DNA of 64,000 nucleotides from Lepidostoma basale. Lineage: Eukaryota > Arthropoda > Insecta > Trichoptera > Lepidostomatidae. The stretch spans positions 496,001 to 560,000 of the forward strand of contig JAHDVF020000418.1 of NCBI GenBank assembly GCA_022606425.2, in the 5' to 3' direction. The notes beneath the pieces were generated by a model that saw only the letters and a program-made list of their open reading frames with translations, had not been told where the DNA came from and did not search any database. The position numbers and the translations under genes were made by a program. Below are positions 1 through 10,084 of this stretch, one piece after another; position 1 is the stretch's first letter, and each line of letters begins with the position of its first letter.

Positions 1-72
1 TGTTTCTAATGTCTTTGAGTAAATAAACGTCTTTCATATTAATGAAAGTACGTTCACAAGACAAATACTCTT
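1..72 (+). repeat. LIN-C LINE 3' fragment
   Basis: Short piece of the LIN-C non-LTR family. It matches the 3' end of the copies near 18.8 kb and 59.8 kb, with the shared words TTTCATATTA and ACAAATACTCTT, but the pieces are rearranged. It is cut by the window edge. Confidence 0.6.
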
Positions 73-119
73 AAAATGGCGCTGAGCAGACCATGTCGCT
101 CTGACGACGATAGATGGAC

Positions 120-290
120 AAACTGACGACCTTCATACCGAAGGTCCCGGGTTAGATTCCCGGCGATGGCAGTGTGATTGTCACACTGTCTTTGGTCTGG
201 TGTAGAATTCACGTGACAATAAAATGGCGATAGATTGGGCTACCTATCACATGTCATGAGAATCAATATAATAGCTATAAGAAATAAACA
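120..290 (+). repeat. SINE-1 (tRNA-derived) copy
   Basis: It has a tRNA-like head with a decayed box B (GGGTTAGATTCCCGG), then a body shared by all copies (TTGTCACACTGTC, AATTCACGTGACAATAAAAT, a run reading TAGCTACCTATCACATG in intact copies). Other copies lie near 2.6, 8.2, 12.3, 37.6 and 56.3 kb. The head most resembles a class II tRNA (GTGGCCGAGCGGT in the 37.6 kb copy). Confidence 0.8.
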
Positions 291-329
291 CCTCCTCTGC
301 TGGTGTCCAAAACTGCAAACCGAAACCCA

Positions 330-484
330 GGACGTTCTCAACTTCGAAGGAAGGACGACATTAAAGAGACTGCCAGTACGACGTGGATGTGTATTGCCCA
401 GGATATTCAGAAATTGAAGCAGATGGAAGAGGCCTACGTCCGGGAGTGGACGGAAAAAGGCTGATGATGTTGATGATAAAAATA
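330..484 (+). repeat. LIN-G LINE 3' end
   Basis: Plus-strand translation gives a LINE C-terminus ending EEAYVREWTEKG then stop, followed by a GATGATGTTGATGAT tail. It matches the LIN-G copy near 45.3 kb (EEAYVQEWT). It sits in the intron downstream of the formin-like exon and ends about 8 bases from that exon's splice donor. Confidence 0.65.
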
Positions 485-493
485 AAATCTCAC

Positions 494-718
494 CAGCATC
501 TCGTCGAACTTGTCGTTGAGCCTCTTATCATCCAGCCGCCGCAGCTGGATGAGCACCTCAGGTGCGGAGGGCGGAGCGACGTGGCTGTCTCCAGAGGCGC
601 CCCCATCCACTGAAGCCGCGTGGTGCGCATAGGCCGGAGACGGCAGAGGAGGCGGGGCGGGTGCCCCATCTCGCTCGTCTCCATAGCCCTTCTTCGGCCT
701 CCCAAAGAGGGTGTCCAA
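494..718 (-). CDS. dia: Probable N-terminal exon of a diaphanous-type formin
   Basis: A 225-base, 75-codon minus-strand exon, phase 0 at both ends, with acceptor TTTCAG before 718 and donor GTGAGA after 494. The peptide opens LDTLFGRPKKGYGDE, passes through a Pro/Ala/Ser-rich linker (residues about 20-52) and ends LRRLDDKRLNDKFDEML. From memory, Drosophila Diaphanous starts with a similar DSLFGRP block and then a helical segment that opens the Rho-GTPase-binding region; the segment here has that character. Formins of this class nucleate unbranched actin filaments for cytokinesis. The start-codon exon would lie at higher coordinates and the rest of the gene below position 1; neither was found. 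The exon is well supported by splice signals, frame and composition, but the family name rests on two short matches and should be treated as provisional. GC content is much higher than in the flanking repeats. Confidence 0.55.
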
Positions 719-774
719 CTGAAACAAGCAAAAAAAGAAAATGTCAACAATAATACAAACAGTAACATTAAAAA

Positions 775-905
775 ATTGTTAAAAAATACTCATCTTTGAA
801 CTAGATAAAATAATTTTAGATAAACTTAAGGCATTAACATAGGCACTGTGGAATTCCAAAATGATCTTTTTTTATGAAATAAAACACTGTTTTTTCCATT
901 TTTAC
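775..905 (-). repeat. PLE-E fragment (3' flank)
   Basis: It shares the words AAACACTGTTTTTTCC, GTGGAATTCC and GATAAACTTAAGGC with the PLE-E copies at 20.1, 37.8 and 60.1 kb. In those copies this block follows the hammerhead-like motif. The motif itself is missing here. Confidence 0.6.
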
Positions 906-1245
906 ACTGTTATATTCCGATAGGGTCAGTAATGCAGACGTACTGCAGAGAGACAGAACCAATAGAGAGCTGTTGTCCAGTGTGAAAATTAGAAAGTTAT
1001 CATATTTGGGTCATGTGCTAAGGGGAGAAAAACACCATCTCCTTCCACTGATATTAATGGGTTAAGTGGAGGGACGTCGGGGAGTTGATAGAAGGCAGCT
1101 GTCCTAGCTGCAGAACATCAAAGAGTGGACAGGAATAACAAGAGTTCAGAAACTGTTCGAAATGGCGCAGGATAAAGATGCCTTTGCTGTAGTGATCGCC
1201 AACGTTGGGGGGACCTGATACGGCACCGAAAGAAGAAGAAGAAGG
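905..1245 (+). repeat. LIN-B LINE 3' end
   Basis: Degenerate C-terminus of a non-LTR retrotransposon: GRRGVDRRQ, an EWTGITRVQ region and a run like MAQDKDAFA, then an AGAAGAAGAAGAAGG tail. It is colinear with better copies at 6310-6670 and 17090-17690. Confidence 0.75.
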
Positions 1246-1350
1246 CTTTACACCTTCATCATTGGAAGGACGATATAAAGAGTTTATATCGCCCTCCCGA
1301 TAAAGCCTTCGAAACGTGTCGAGAAAAATAAACTCAAAAGTAGAAAAAAC
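1240..1350. repeat. PLE-E inverted pair with decayed hammerhead-like motifs
   Basis: The left half (minus) and right half (plus) are inverted copies meeting near 1298. The right half reads CCCGATAAAG, then CCTTC, GAAA, CGTGTC, GAGAAAA. It has lost several bases of the core and stem II compared with the intact copy at 20131-20175. The adjoining interval to about 1640 is AT-rich with no gene seen. Confidence 0.6.
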
Positions 1351-1639
1351 AGTGTTTCAATTGTTAAAAAATTCATCTAAATAATTTTTATTTTAAAACC
1401 TGTAAAATAATATTATAATAATCCATTGTTTCAGCCGAAACACTATGATACTTCAACACTGTTATTATATATGCATCACAGTGTTTCAAATAATTCACTG
1501 GCTAACACATTGACTGGCACGGTACTTTTAAGAATTCCGCTGTAACTTAACCATATTATATTATTAAAACTCCGTTAACGCATGGCTGACGGCGCTTGAG
1601 GACTTTTGCTTTAATTCAACCGTTAGTCACATATGACTG

Positions 1640-1925
1640 CCATGGCAAAGTTCAGAAAGAACCCGGTATAAACTCTGAATAGTATTTTAAGCACTACATG
1701 GAATGGCACCAAGTTATATGCCCGAACTCTGTATAACAGACAACTTAAACTCAAAGAAATCCTCACATTGCTCGGCAAACTCCTCTGCAATATGTAGATT
1801 AGTTGTGCCGAAGCGTTGCCCTAGTACAAATTTAGTGGATCGAGCCTTTGCAGTAGCCGGCCCATCAGCTTGGAACATCCGCAGAGCTGCTGGATACCTT
1901 CGAAAGACTATTTATTATTAACATA
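1640..1925 (+). repeat. LIN-D (CR1/L2-like) LINE fragment
   Basis: It encodes MAPSYMPELCITDNLN and later AFAVAGPSAWN, the conserved C-terminal block of family LIN-D, here truncated and frameshifted. The same block is clearest at 27.7-28.3 kb and 4.0-4.8 kb. Confidence 0.75.
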
Positions 1926-2345
1926 ACCTCAAGAACAACGAAGAATCTACTGGTTTGAGAATAGGATACTTAGAATGATCCTGGGACCCAGAACCAGTGT
2001 TGCAGCAGAAACTTGGAGGCATAGGACCAACCAAGAGATCCGTACGATGACCCAGCAGCCCCTTATAAGGAGCACCGTGAGAGCCGGTCGCCTAGCATGG
2101 ATTGGGCAAGTATGCCGAGCCGAAGAGACCAGAGCAATCAAGACCCTGTACGCGTCTAGACCGACTGGAGTAAGACCTCTAGGAAGGCCTAGACAGCGTC
2201 TAATGGACAATGTTCTGGCTGACCTGGCTAGGTTGGGCGAATCGGACTGCTGGGAGCAAAAGGCGCAGGATCGAGGAGCTTGGCGAAAAATCATCAAGGA
2301 GGCTAAAGCTCTTCAAGAGTTGTATGGCCATAGGAAGTAAGTATA
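1925..2345 (+). repeat. LIN-E LINE 3' end
   Basis: An open frame of about 120 codons covers a retrotransposon C-terminus: ILGPRTSVAAETWRHRTNQE, RAGRLAWIGQV, GRPRQRLMDNVLADLARLG and a final LQELYGHRK. Diverged copies are at 28.9 and 41.8 kb. From 2346 to 2614 I see only AT-rich sequence. Confidence 0.75.
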
Positions 2346-2614
2346 ACCTCAATATTTTTTTAATGTTCCTGGCATGAAATTTGACTCTGAACGTTGATGT
2401 GTCAATATCTATCTACGTTATTATGTTGTACCTGGAAAGGAGACTTTTCCCTGATGAAGTTTTCCACGGCTCGCAAACCATCCATGGTTTGGGTAGTTTT
2501 GTTCACAATATATTTCTTAACGGTGATATTAGTTTTTGACCTAACAATACAGATCTGATAATATTAAAAAGTTTCCATTTTCAAGGCTATTCTGAACAGC
2601 GAATTAAAACAAAA

Positions 2615-2800
2615 TGACGACCTTCGTGGCATAGCGGCAAAAGCTACAACTGCCTCATCAAAGGTCCCGGGACCAATTCCTGGCGATGGCAGTGTGATTT
2701 TCACACTGTCATTGGTCTGGTGCAGAATTCATGTGACAATAAAATGGCGATAGAATAGCTACCTATCACATGTCATGAGAATCAATATAATAGCTTAAAA
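2615..2800 (+). repeat. SINE-1 copy
   Basis: Full-length type copy: tRNA-like head (GACCTTCGTGGCATAGCGG), decayed box B, then the standard body to the ATGAGAATCAATATAATAGC end. Confidence 0.8.
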
Positions 2801-2914
2801 ACAAATTGTATACAGTAATTTGGTTCAAACAACCTGTTGTATACAAAAAAATCTGAGACAATACCAAGGATACAGAAGCTAAAATAAAAAACTTTTCAAT
2901 GCAACGAATTACTA

Positions 2915-3365
2915 AATAACCATCACACCGTATCACTAAAGGGGTAGGCAGAGAGGAAGAACTACCACAATGCTCTATCCTGGACATACCTCTCGGGTTT
3001 TCTCCACATTCATACATCATAACATACACGTCTTTGCCTTGTATACAACATTTTGACCATACGACCAAACCAACCTTTTTTTAATTTTACTAACGCAATC
3101 TTTCAACAACCAAAATAAAATTAAAAAAGGGTCACTAGGATGGTTTGGACATATATGATTATGAAGCACAATTAAAAAATAATTAGATAAAATTATGTTC
3201 TTTAACTACTTCCACTTTTGTCTTTATTTCGACAGCAAAAAGACATGGAGTACGGAATCGAGGCAGACCGAGGAAAACATGACATGACCAAATTATTCAA
3301 ATTTTAAAGATTGGTCATGCTAGAAGTTAAAAGAATCGACGTGCGTGTATAACTCGTTGTATGAA
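2915..3365. repeat. RTE-A fragments (minus 2915-3085; plus 3108-3165 and 3225-3365)
   Basis: The minus piece starts at the 3' tail (ACCATCACACCGT, GGGGTAGGCAGAG). The plus pieces give the words GGTTTGGACATAT and GAGGCAGACCGAGGAAAACA. None keeps an open frame. Confidence 0.75.
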
Positions 3366-3600
3366 GTAGAAACAAGTACAAACAACATCACAATTCCAGT
3401 CAGAGCCAATAAAGCATGTTTCTATGATGGTGCTTTCAGCGTTGCGGGTCCGTTGGCGTGGAATAGCCTCCATGTTAGTATTAAGTATGAGGATGGTGAT
3501 GTTAAATTTAAGAAACTTCTAAAAGACTGCACTGTTCGGTCAGTCATTTCCTAGTGCGCCCTTGGAGTAATTGATTTTACAAAACGGCGCACTTAAAATA
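3366..3600 (+). repeat. CR1-like LINE fragment, LIN-D relative
   Basis: The frame gives AFSVAGPLAWNSLHVSIKYE and FKKLLKDCTV before a stop, related to but distinct from LIN-D (AFAVAGPSAWNNLP). The 3' part TGCGCCCTTGGAG with AAAACGGCGC resembles the LIN-D 3' UTR near 28.2 kb. Confidence 0.6.
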
Positions 3601-3830
3601 TGAGTCATCAAAATAATCTTCTTCGTCCTTGTTGTAGACCTATGTGGTCTGTTCTCCAGAGTGTTGCTCCTCCTGTGAGGTAGACTCCCAGCTGTGCTTC
3701 CATATTTTAGGTCTTCCACAAGGACGAGTCCCATGAGGCTGATTATGCAATGCAATATAGGGGAGTCTGGTGGTGTCACTTCTTTGAACATGACCAATCT
3801 CTTTTTAACTGTCTGCTCCATCTTATAATA
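3600..3830 (-). repeat. LIN-H-like LINE 3' end
   Basis: The minus-strand frame reads RPCGRPKIWKHSWESTSQEE, matching the GRPPKRWRESWSSASQE block of LIN-H near 57.9 kb. A short RTE-A scrap (GTGGAGGAAGCTAGAGAGG) follows at 3875-3910. Confidence 0.55.
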
Positions 3831-4019
3831 TCCTCAACCTCACATCAAAATAACAATAATAATAATAATATGAATGTGGAGGAAGCTAGAGAGGTGTGTC
3901 AGGATAGAGTAATAATAATAATAAATTGAATAATTTATAGAGCACAATTTTTATGAATTACTCATCTCAATGGCGTTGTAAAAAATGCTCCGTTTTATGA
4001 ACTAGTTAAAAATAAACAT

Positions 4020-4770
4020 ATTTAGAATGAGGGCTGCACCCAACGCAGTCGATCAACCCTTCTTATCAAGAAAGGATAATTTGAAAAGGTGCGTTTTGAG
4101 TCTTGATCTAAACTCTGACTGATTCTCAGTGCACTTAAGGTCTGCTGGAAGATTGTTCCAGGCTGAAAGGCCGGCTACCGCGAAGGCTCGGTCGCCAAAG
4201 TTTGTGCTAGGACTGTGTTTTGGCACAGTCAATCTACCGATCGCAGAAGTTTTAGCTGATCGCAATGTAGACTGTCTAGCATTCAGGTTCTCGTTGATGC
4301 AAAGTTCAGATATATAAGCTGGTGCCATACCATGCAACGCCTTGAAGACAGTCCGGCAGAGCTTGTATTGTATTATGGACATTTCAGCCAGTGGAGCTCC
4401 TCAAGATGCTGTGTTATGTGACGACTCTTCGGCACACCTCTTCAGTCTTGCTGCTGCGTTGAATGCAGACTGGAGTTTATTAGTTTGCTGTTTCGGGATG
4501 TTGGCGTAGACTCCATTGCAGTAATCTAGTTGTGATACGACGAAGGAATTGATTAATGTTTTAAAACTGTCAACGGGAATATTTTTTATGGATCTTAATT
4601 GCCTTAGATGAAAGAAGCTACTGCTGACTGTTTTATTGATTTGAGTTTTCAATGAAAGATCAGTCTCTAGATGGACGCCAAGAAGTTTTATTGAATTTTT
4701 AGGAGAGATGTCTGTGTCGGATGTAGGTACTAGGGAGCGATCTGCTTCATAGAAGCAGTTCATAGAAATT
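4020..4770 (-). repeat. LIN-D LINE, 5'-truncated
   Basis: Minus strand. The first frame (4401-4763) covers the region after the RT palm, with LLGVHLETDLSLKTQINKTV and NKLQSAFNAAARL. The second (4053-4382) covers MAPAYISELCINENLN, AFAVAGLSAWNNLPADLKC and FRSRLKTHLFKL. A frameshift separates them. It ends in the family 3' end near 4020. Confidence 0.8.
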
Positions 4771-4855
4771 CTGTCTTCTCTAGAGTAGTGTGGCGGTCCA
4801 TTCTATCTGCCTACCCCTTCCGAGAAATTGTGTGATGGTTAGTTAGTTAGTTAAC
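4770..4855 (+). repeat. RTE-A 3' terminus
   Basis: It contains GTGTGGCGGTCCATTC, CTGCCTACCCCTTCCG and GTGATGGTTAGTTAGTTAG. Roughly 400 bases after it (4856-5260) hold no gene that I can see. Confidence 0.85.
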
Positions 4856-5259
4856 TGTCGTACATTCTTCCTTATTAAATACTTTAAGAATCAGTCTATA
4901 ATCTAAGTTTCACTCTAAACATTGAATTTAAACAAACAAACATTAATGAATTTTCACTATAGATTATCCACAATCTACAATGATTCGGTAAAAGTCACTT
5001 TTTAAAATAAGAACTATTCCACTGCGCATCACAGCGATTGGTCGATGCAACTGACACAAGCGACTACCGTCCAAAACAAACGTGTTAGCTACCCACATAG
5101 CAGCGTGACAATCCAAAAGTATATTAATTTTTTTTTTTTCAAAAATAGAACAGTGCTAAGTGTCGCCGCAAAATAGGGTGATGTTTTTGTTAAATTGTAA
5201 AATAATTTTCCATATGACATAACAAATCGAAGATTTTTTTTGCCATTTAAGGTTATGTT

Positions 5260-5790
5260 AGAAAAATTCCAAGATGGCAGTACACAATGGAGTTCTAGTA
5301 CCAACCCTCATGTATGGAAGTAAAGCTTGGAGCTGGCAAAAGAAGGATGAAAGCAGGATAAATGCCGTAGAAATGAGATCACTAAGAAGAATGTGCGGGA
5401 AAACGTTGTATGATAGAATATCGAACGATGAAATAAGAAAGAAATGTAAGGCAGATGACTGCATCATGGATAAAATTAAAAAAGGATTCCTGAGTTGGTT
5501 TGGACATATGGAACGAATCGATGAGAGTAGAATGGTTAATAAGTTGTACACAAGCAGCGTGATTGGAAAAAAAAGCCGAGGACGACCGAGGAAAACATGG
5601 CATGACCAAATTAATCAATTACTAAAAGGCGGTCACATTCGAAGTCGGAATAATCGACGTGTGTGCATGGTACGATGTATGAATGTAGAGGAAGCCCGAG
5701 AGGTATGCCAGGACAGAGCATTGTAGCGATCCATCCTCTCTGCCTACCCCTCCGGGGAAATGGCGTGATGGTTAGTTAGTTAGTTAGAAA
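5260..5790 (+). mobile_element. RTE-A non-LTR retrotransposon, 3' half
   Basis: An open frame (5274-5726) of 150 codons encodes the C-terminus after the reverse transcriptase: [71 protein letters not shown] and CMNVEEAREVCQDRAL. A TAG stop replaces the usual Trp codon. The 3' end is GGCGTGATGG followed by GTTAGTTAGTTAG. Short tandem 3' repeats are typical of RTE-clade LINEs. The copy is 5'-truncated and inactive. Confidence 0.85.
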
Positions 5791-5799
5791 AAAAAAAGT

Positions 5800-6030
5800 T
5801 TGCTAAATAATTTACTAAAATGGTGGTGCACAATGTTGGTCTTGTGCAGACCCTTATTTATGGAAGCAAAGCATGAAACTAGCAAAAAAAGGATGAAAGT
5901 AGAATAAATGCAGTAGAAATGAAATCTCTTAATAGCAAATAGTAGGGTCGTTAAGATGGTTTGTACACATGGAAAGAATGAGTGAAGACAGAACAGTGAA
6001 GAAGGTATATGCTGGGTTCGATTCCCGGAG
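5800..6030 (+). repeat. RTE-A decayed fragment plus SINE box-B scrap
   Basis: It holds the RTE-A words CTTATTTATGGAAGCAAAGC and GAAAGAATGAGTGAAGACAG with internal deletions. GGGTTCGATTCCCGG at 6010-6024 is a tRNA-type box B scrap. From 6030 to 6310 the sequence is AT-rich without a gene. Confidence 0.65.
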
Positions 6031-6309
6031 TAAATAACCAAATTTCAAACGAATCGTTTTTTTTTTTCTAAAAAAGGAAGAAGAAAATGGAAAGTATGTA
6101 AAAACACGTGCGTATTCGAATACAACGTTGTGTAAAAAATTCAAAGCGATCGGTAAATAACAAAATTACAAAGCAATCCATTTTTCCAAAAGAAGACGAC
6201 GATTCATTCAAACTACTCTCAAAACCTCGCTGGAACTAATAAGAATAAACTGTGAAATTTTCAGCGAAATCGGTTTAGTAATTTTTGAGAAAATCAGAGA
6301 CAAACATTC

Positions 6310-6672
6310 ATTTATAATACATACATTGTTCCGTATACCGTGGACCGATAGGGTCAGTAATGCAGACGTACTGCAGAGAGCCAGAGCCAATAGAGAGCTG
6401 TTGTCCAATATGAAGGTTAGAAAGGTGTCATATTTGGGTCATGTGCTAAGGGGAGAAAGATACCACCTCCTTCGACTGATATTAATGGGTCAAGTAGAGG
6501 GACGTCGGGGAGTCGGTAGAAGGCAGCTGTCCTGACTGCGGAACATCAAAGAGTGGACAGGAATAACAAGAGTTCAGGACCTGTTCCAAGTGGCGCAGAA
6601 CAGAGATGCCTTTGCTGCAGTGATTGCCAACGTTGAGGGGACCTGACACGGCACCGAAAGAAGAATAAGAAG
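6310..6672 (+). repeat. LIN-B LINE 3' end
   Basis: A 69-codon open frame (6326-6535): MFRIPWTDRVSNADVLQRAR, MKVRKVSYLGHVLRGERYH and GRRGVGRRQLS. Beyond a TGA the frame continues RNIKEWTGITRVQDLFQVAQ and AAVIANVEGT. The end is GGCACCGAAAGAAGAATAAGAAG. Confidence 0.8.
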
Positions 6673-6739
6673 ATGGAATTTTACATCGGTGTTAAAAAAT
6701 CAGTAAAATCGTAATTATTGAATTCGGCCACCTTATATT

Positions 6740-7500
6740 AATACATTTAAAAAAAGGATGGAAGTGAAGCTTGGAGCTGGCAAAAGAAGGATGAAAGTAT
6801 TATAGAATAATTGCCGTAGAAATAAGATCGAAAACGATATATGATAGAATACCGAACGACGAAATGAGGAAGAAACGTAAGGCAGATGATTGCATCATAA
6901 GTCAAATTAAAAAGGATCCCTGAGATGGTTTAGACATTTGGAACGAATGAAGGATGTTTGAAAAGTTGTATACAAGCAGTGTGAGTGGAAAGTGAAGCCG
7001 TGGACGACCAGGAAAGCATGGTATGGCTAAATTAATAAATTATTAAAATTCGAAGTCGATTAAAAATCGTGTTGCGATGTACGAATGTGGAGAAACTCAT
7101 GAAGTGTGTTAGGTTAGGTTAGAAAGTATATAATAACGATGTAAAAGGTACTAGAAATTGAGGACGACCGAGGAAAACGTAGCACGATCGAATAAATCGA
7201 ATATTAAATGTCGGCCACGTGAGTCGAAAAAATAGACGAGCGTGCATAAAACATTGTATAAATGTAGAGGAAACTCAAGAAGTGTGTTAGAACAAAGCGG
7301 GCGGCTAATCATCTCTGCCTACCCCTCCGAACAAACGAGTGTTGGTAAGTTAGTTAGTTTAAAAAAATGGCATATTAGGTTAAGTTAGAATATTGTACAT
7401 GTTAACGATGTAAACGGAACTAGAAATAGAGGAAGACCTAGAAAGAAGGCGGCCACTTGAGGAGTCGGAAAAATCAACGAGTGTGAATATTACGATGTAT
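6740..7500 (+). repeat. Cluster of three decayed RTE-A fragments
   Basis: Successive plus-strand pieces of the same C-terminal region: 6755-7130, 7130-7365 (with GTTAGTTAGTT) and 7385-7500. All have frameshifts and deletions, so several independent insertions or local duplications are likely. 7500-7730 is AT-rich with no gene. Confidence 0.7.
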
Positions 7501-7734
7501 GTTATTTACCGCTTCAATGCCATAAGGCCACTGGTGGTCGCTACGTAGGTGCACCACCAATACCGTAATACTTTGATTTTTTAATGTTTTCTCAATATTT
7601 TTTTTATAATAATGTAAAAATTATATTTATTTATGCTTGTGACAACCCTGAAATAAAAATCAAATATACGAAATTTCGATAATGCGACATGAAAAATTTT
7701 AAACTTGATATATCATTTTATAGGTAAACTATCC

Positions 7735-8200
7735 AAAAAAAGCTAGAATGGCGGTGCACAATGGTGTTCTTCTACCGACCCTTATGTATGGATGTGAAGC
7801 ATAAAACTGGCAAAAGAAGGATGAAAGTAGAATAAATGCAGTAGAAATGAGATCTCTTAGACGAATGTGTGGATACTCTGTGTATGATAGTGTCGAATGA
7901 AAATATAAGAAGTGAATGCGGTGCGAATGATGGTGTTATGAACAAAATAATGAAAGGATCTTTAAGATGGTTTGGACATATGGAAAGAATGAATGAATAA
8001 AGAATAGTAAAAAAATTATATGTTAACGATGTAAATGGAACCAGAAATAGAATCGGAAGACCGAGGAAAACGTGGCACGATCAAATAAATCAAATATTGA
8101 ATGTCGGTCATGTGAGGAGTCAGAGAAATCGACGCGCGTGCATGACACGATGTATGAATGTCGAGGAAGTGAGAGAAACATGTCAGGAAAGAAAAATATT
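7735..8200 (+). repeat. RTE-A 3' half, frameshifted
   Basis: Colinear with 5260-5790: AATGGCGGTGCACAATGG, TCTTAGACGAATGTGTGG, GGTTTGGACATATGG and GAGGAAAACGTGGCACGATC. It breaks off at 8196, where SINE-1 sequence begins. Confidence 0.8.
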
Positions 8201-8310
8201 GTCACACTGTCTTTGGTCTGGTGTAGAATTCACGTGACAAAAAAATGGCGATAGATTAGCTACCTATCACATGTCATGAGAATCAATATAAGAGCTAAAA
8301 ACAAATTGTA
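8196..8310 (+). repeat. SINE-1 body fragment
   Basis: Starts inside the element at TTGTCACACTGTC and runs to the ATGAGAATCAATATAAG end. The tRNA-like head is absent. Confidence 0.7.
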
Positions 8311-8339
8311 TTCAGTTCAAACGACCTGTTGTATAGAAA

Positions 8340-8760
8340 AAAAGAAGGAAAAAAATGGAAATTACGTGAACGAAGCTAGAAATAGAGGGAGCCCGAAGAA
8401 AACGTGGCACGATCAAATCAATCAAATATTAAATATCGGTCACGTGAGGAGTCGAAGAAATCGGCGTGCGTGCATGATAAGATGTATGAATGTTGAGGAA
8501 GCGATAGAAATATGTCAGGAAAGAAAAGTGTGGCAGTTCATTCTTTCTGCCTACCCCTTCGAGGAGACGGCGTGATGGTTAGTTAGGTAAACTTTAAACA
8601 TAATGCATAAAATCCATTAGCGTGTTCCTAAGATTAAAACATCACGGTATTAAAACGGTGAATGTAGAGGAAACTCAAGAGGTGTGTCAGGACAGAGCAT
8701 TATGGCGGTCCATCCTCTCGGAGAAATTGCGTGATGGTTAGTAAGTTAGTTTAAACCAAA
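8340..8760 (+). repeat. RTE-A 3' fragments (8340-8590 and 8655-8760)
   Basis: The first encodes RGSPKKTWHDQINQILNIGH and MIRCMNVEEAIEICQERKVW before a GTTAGTTAGG tail. The second is a shorter 3' end. From 8760 to 9105 no gene is seen. Confidence 0.8.
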
Positions 8761-9109
8761 ACTTGTCACGTTAGGTTAGGTTAGAAAACAAAAGAATATA
8801 GCTACGAATGTGTACTCACGGCATTGTAGATAGCATACATGACGAATCTGGTATCCTACAGCCGAGGCCTTCGATATAAATAACAAACGAGTGTCGTAAT
8901 TTTGCCGAGTTTCATTTATTTTCAATTCCACACAATGTTTTTGAATTTGCCGCTCAACTGAATCAATACAGCAGACTCCTATACAAACTATACTCCATTC
9001 AATTGGAAGCTATCATAATAATGAACCAAAGAAATCATTCTATTCTTAATTTAAGTACAATTTTTAAAAAAATCTAACCAAATTAATCTTTCATTTTTTT
9101 ATTGCATAA

Positions 9110-9260
9110 GGGCATAATATTATATATTCTTCGTAGGGCGATATAATGCCTTAGAAGGGCAAAACATGTCATTCCCATAAAGTATAAAAACTTCTAGAAA
9201 ACTGAAGTTTTCATTCGTATTAATTATTTAATATGGAGTTTTACATCATTGTTCAAGAAA
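9110..9260 (+). repeat. PLE-D fragment
   Basis: It contains ATAATGCCTTAGAAGGGCAA and AACATGTCATTCCCATAAAG, then the flank TTCATTCGTATTAATTATTT and ATCATTGTTCAAGAAACAA. This matches the right arms of the PLE-D pairs near 14.5 and 38.0 kb. The stretch 9260-9540 has no recognisable gene. Confidence 0.6.
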
Positions 9261-9539
9261 CAATAAATTATAAAATATGTCATAAATAGTATAATATATC
9301 ATTAAATATGCGTCTTAAAGTATAAAAATACATCATAACGTTTAAAAATAGACAACATTCTATAGATGGTGTACGGTGTACCTTATAATTATTCTTTACA
9401 GAACAGCCGCCGGTGTACAATTAATAAATAGTGAAAAATTGAATAATAATTTTGCAGTTAAACGGGAGTAAAAAGGACACACAATAACACACATTATATT
9501 TTGTTTATATAGATTTCATATCATTATGTTACATCAAAT

Positions 9540-9715
9540 ACGAATTGATTGTAGTCGCCGTCTATCCGAAGGGGTAGGCAGTCACACTATTCTTTCATGA
9601 CATATTTCTCTTGAAGTCTCCACATTCATATTTCGTTTCATACGCACACGATGTTATGCACTGGCCAACATTTTACATTTGATTGATTTAATGGTGCCAC
9701 GATTTCAACAAATAT
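9540..9715 (-). repeat. RTE-A 3' fragment
   Basis: Minus-strand 3' end without its TTAG tail, with GAAGGGGTAGGCAG and a decayed CATTCATATTTCGTTTCAT block. Confidence 0.65.
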
Positions 9716-9719
9716 GTAA

Positions 9720-9930
9720 CCTTATAATAGAATCGAATAATATAGACCTAAAACTGAGAATACTCCTCATCACGACCTGTGTATGGGGTATCTTGATGTA
9801 CGGCTGCGAGACATGGTGCCTATCCGAAAGAGATAAACGGAGACTATAGAAGACTATTAGGAATTTCCTGGAGAGACCATATTACAAATGAGGTTCTCCA
9901 AAGAATCGAAGGAGAGAAATTAATCAAATT
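9720..9930 (+). repeat. LIN-I LINE fragment
   Basis: It encodes the block MYGCETWCLSERDKRR, then a deletion and RRLLGISWRDHITNEVLQRI-like sequence. It is the inverted partner of the longer copy at 10085-10560. Confidence 0.65.
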
Positions 9931-10080
9931 TTAAAGGTTGGTCATGTTAGAAGTCGGAAGAATCGACGTGCGTGTGTAAATCGTTGTATAAATGTGGAGA
10001 AAGCTAGAGAGGTGTGTCGGTCCATTCTCTCTGCCTATGCCTGCGAGGAAACGGCGCGATGGTTTGTTTTATGTTAGTTA
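9915..10080 (+). repeat. RTE-A 3' fragment
   Basis: It starts at TTAATCAAATTTTAAAGGTT and runs through CGACGTGCGTGTGTAAATCG to a modified 3' end (GGCGCGATGGTTTG) in place of the usual TTAG repeats. Confidence 0.7.
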
Positions 10081-10084
10081 GAAA

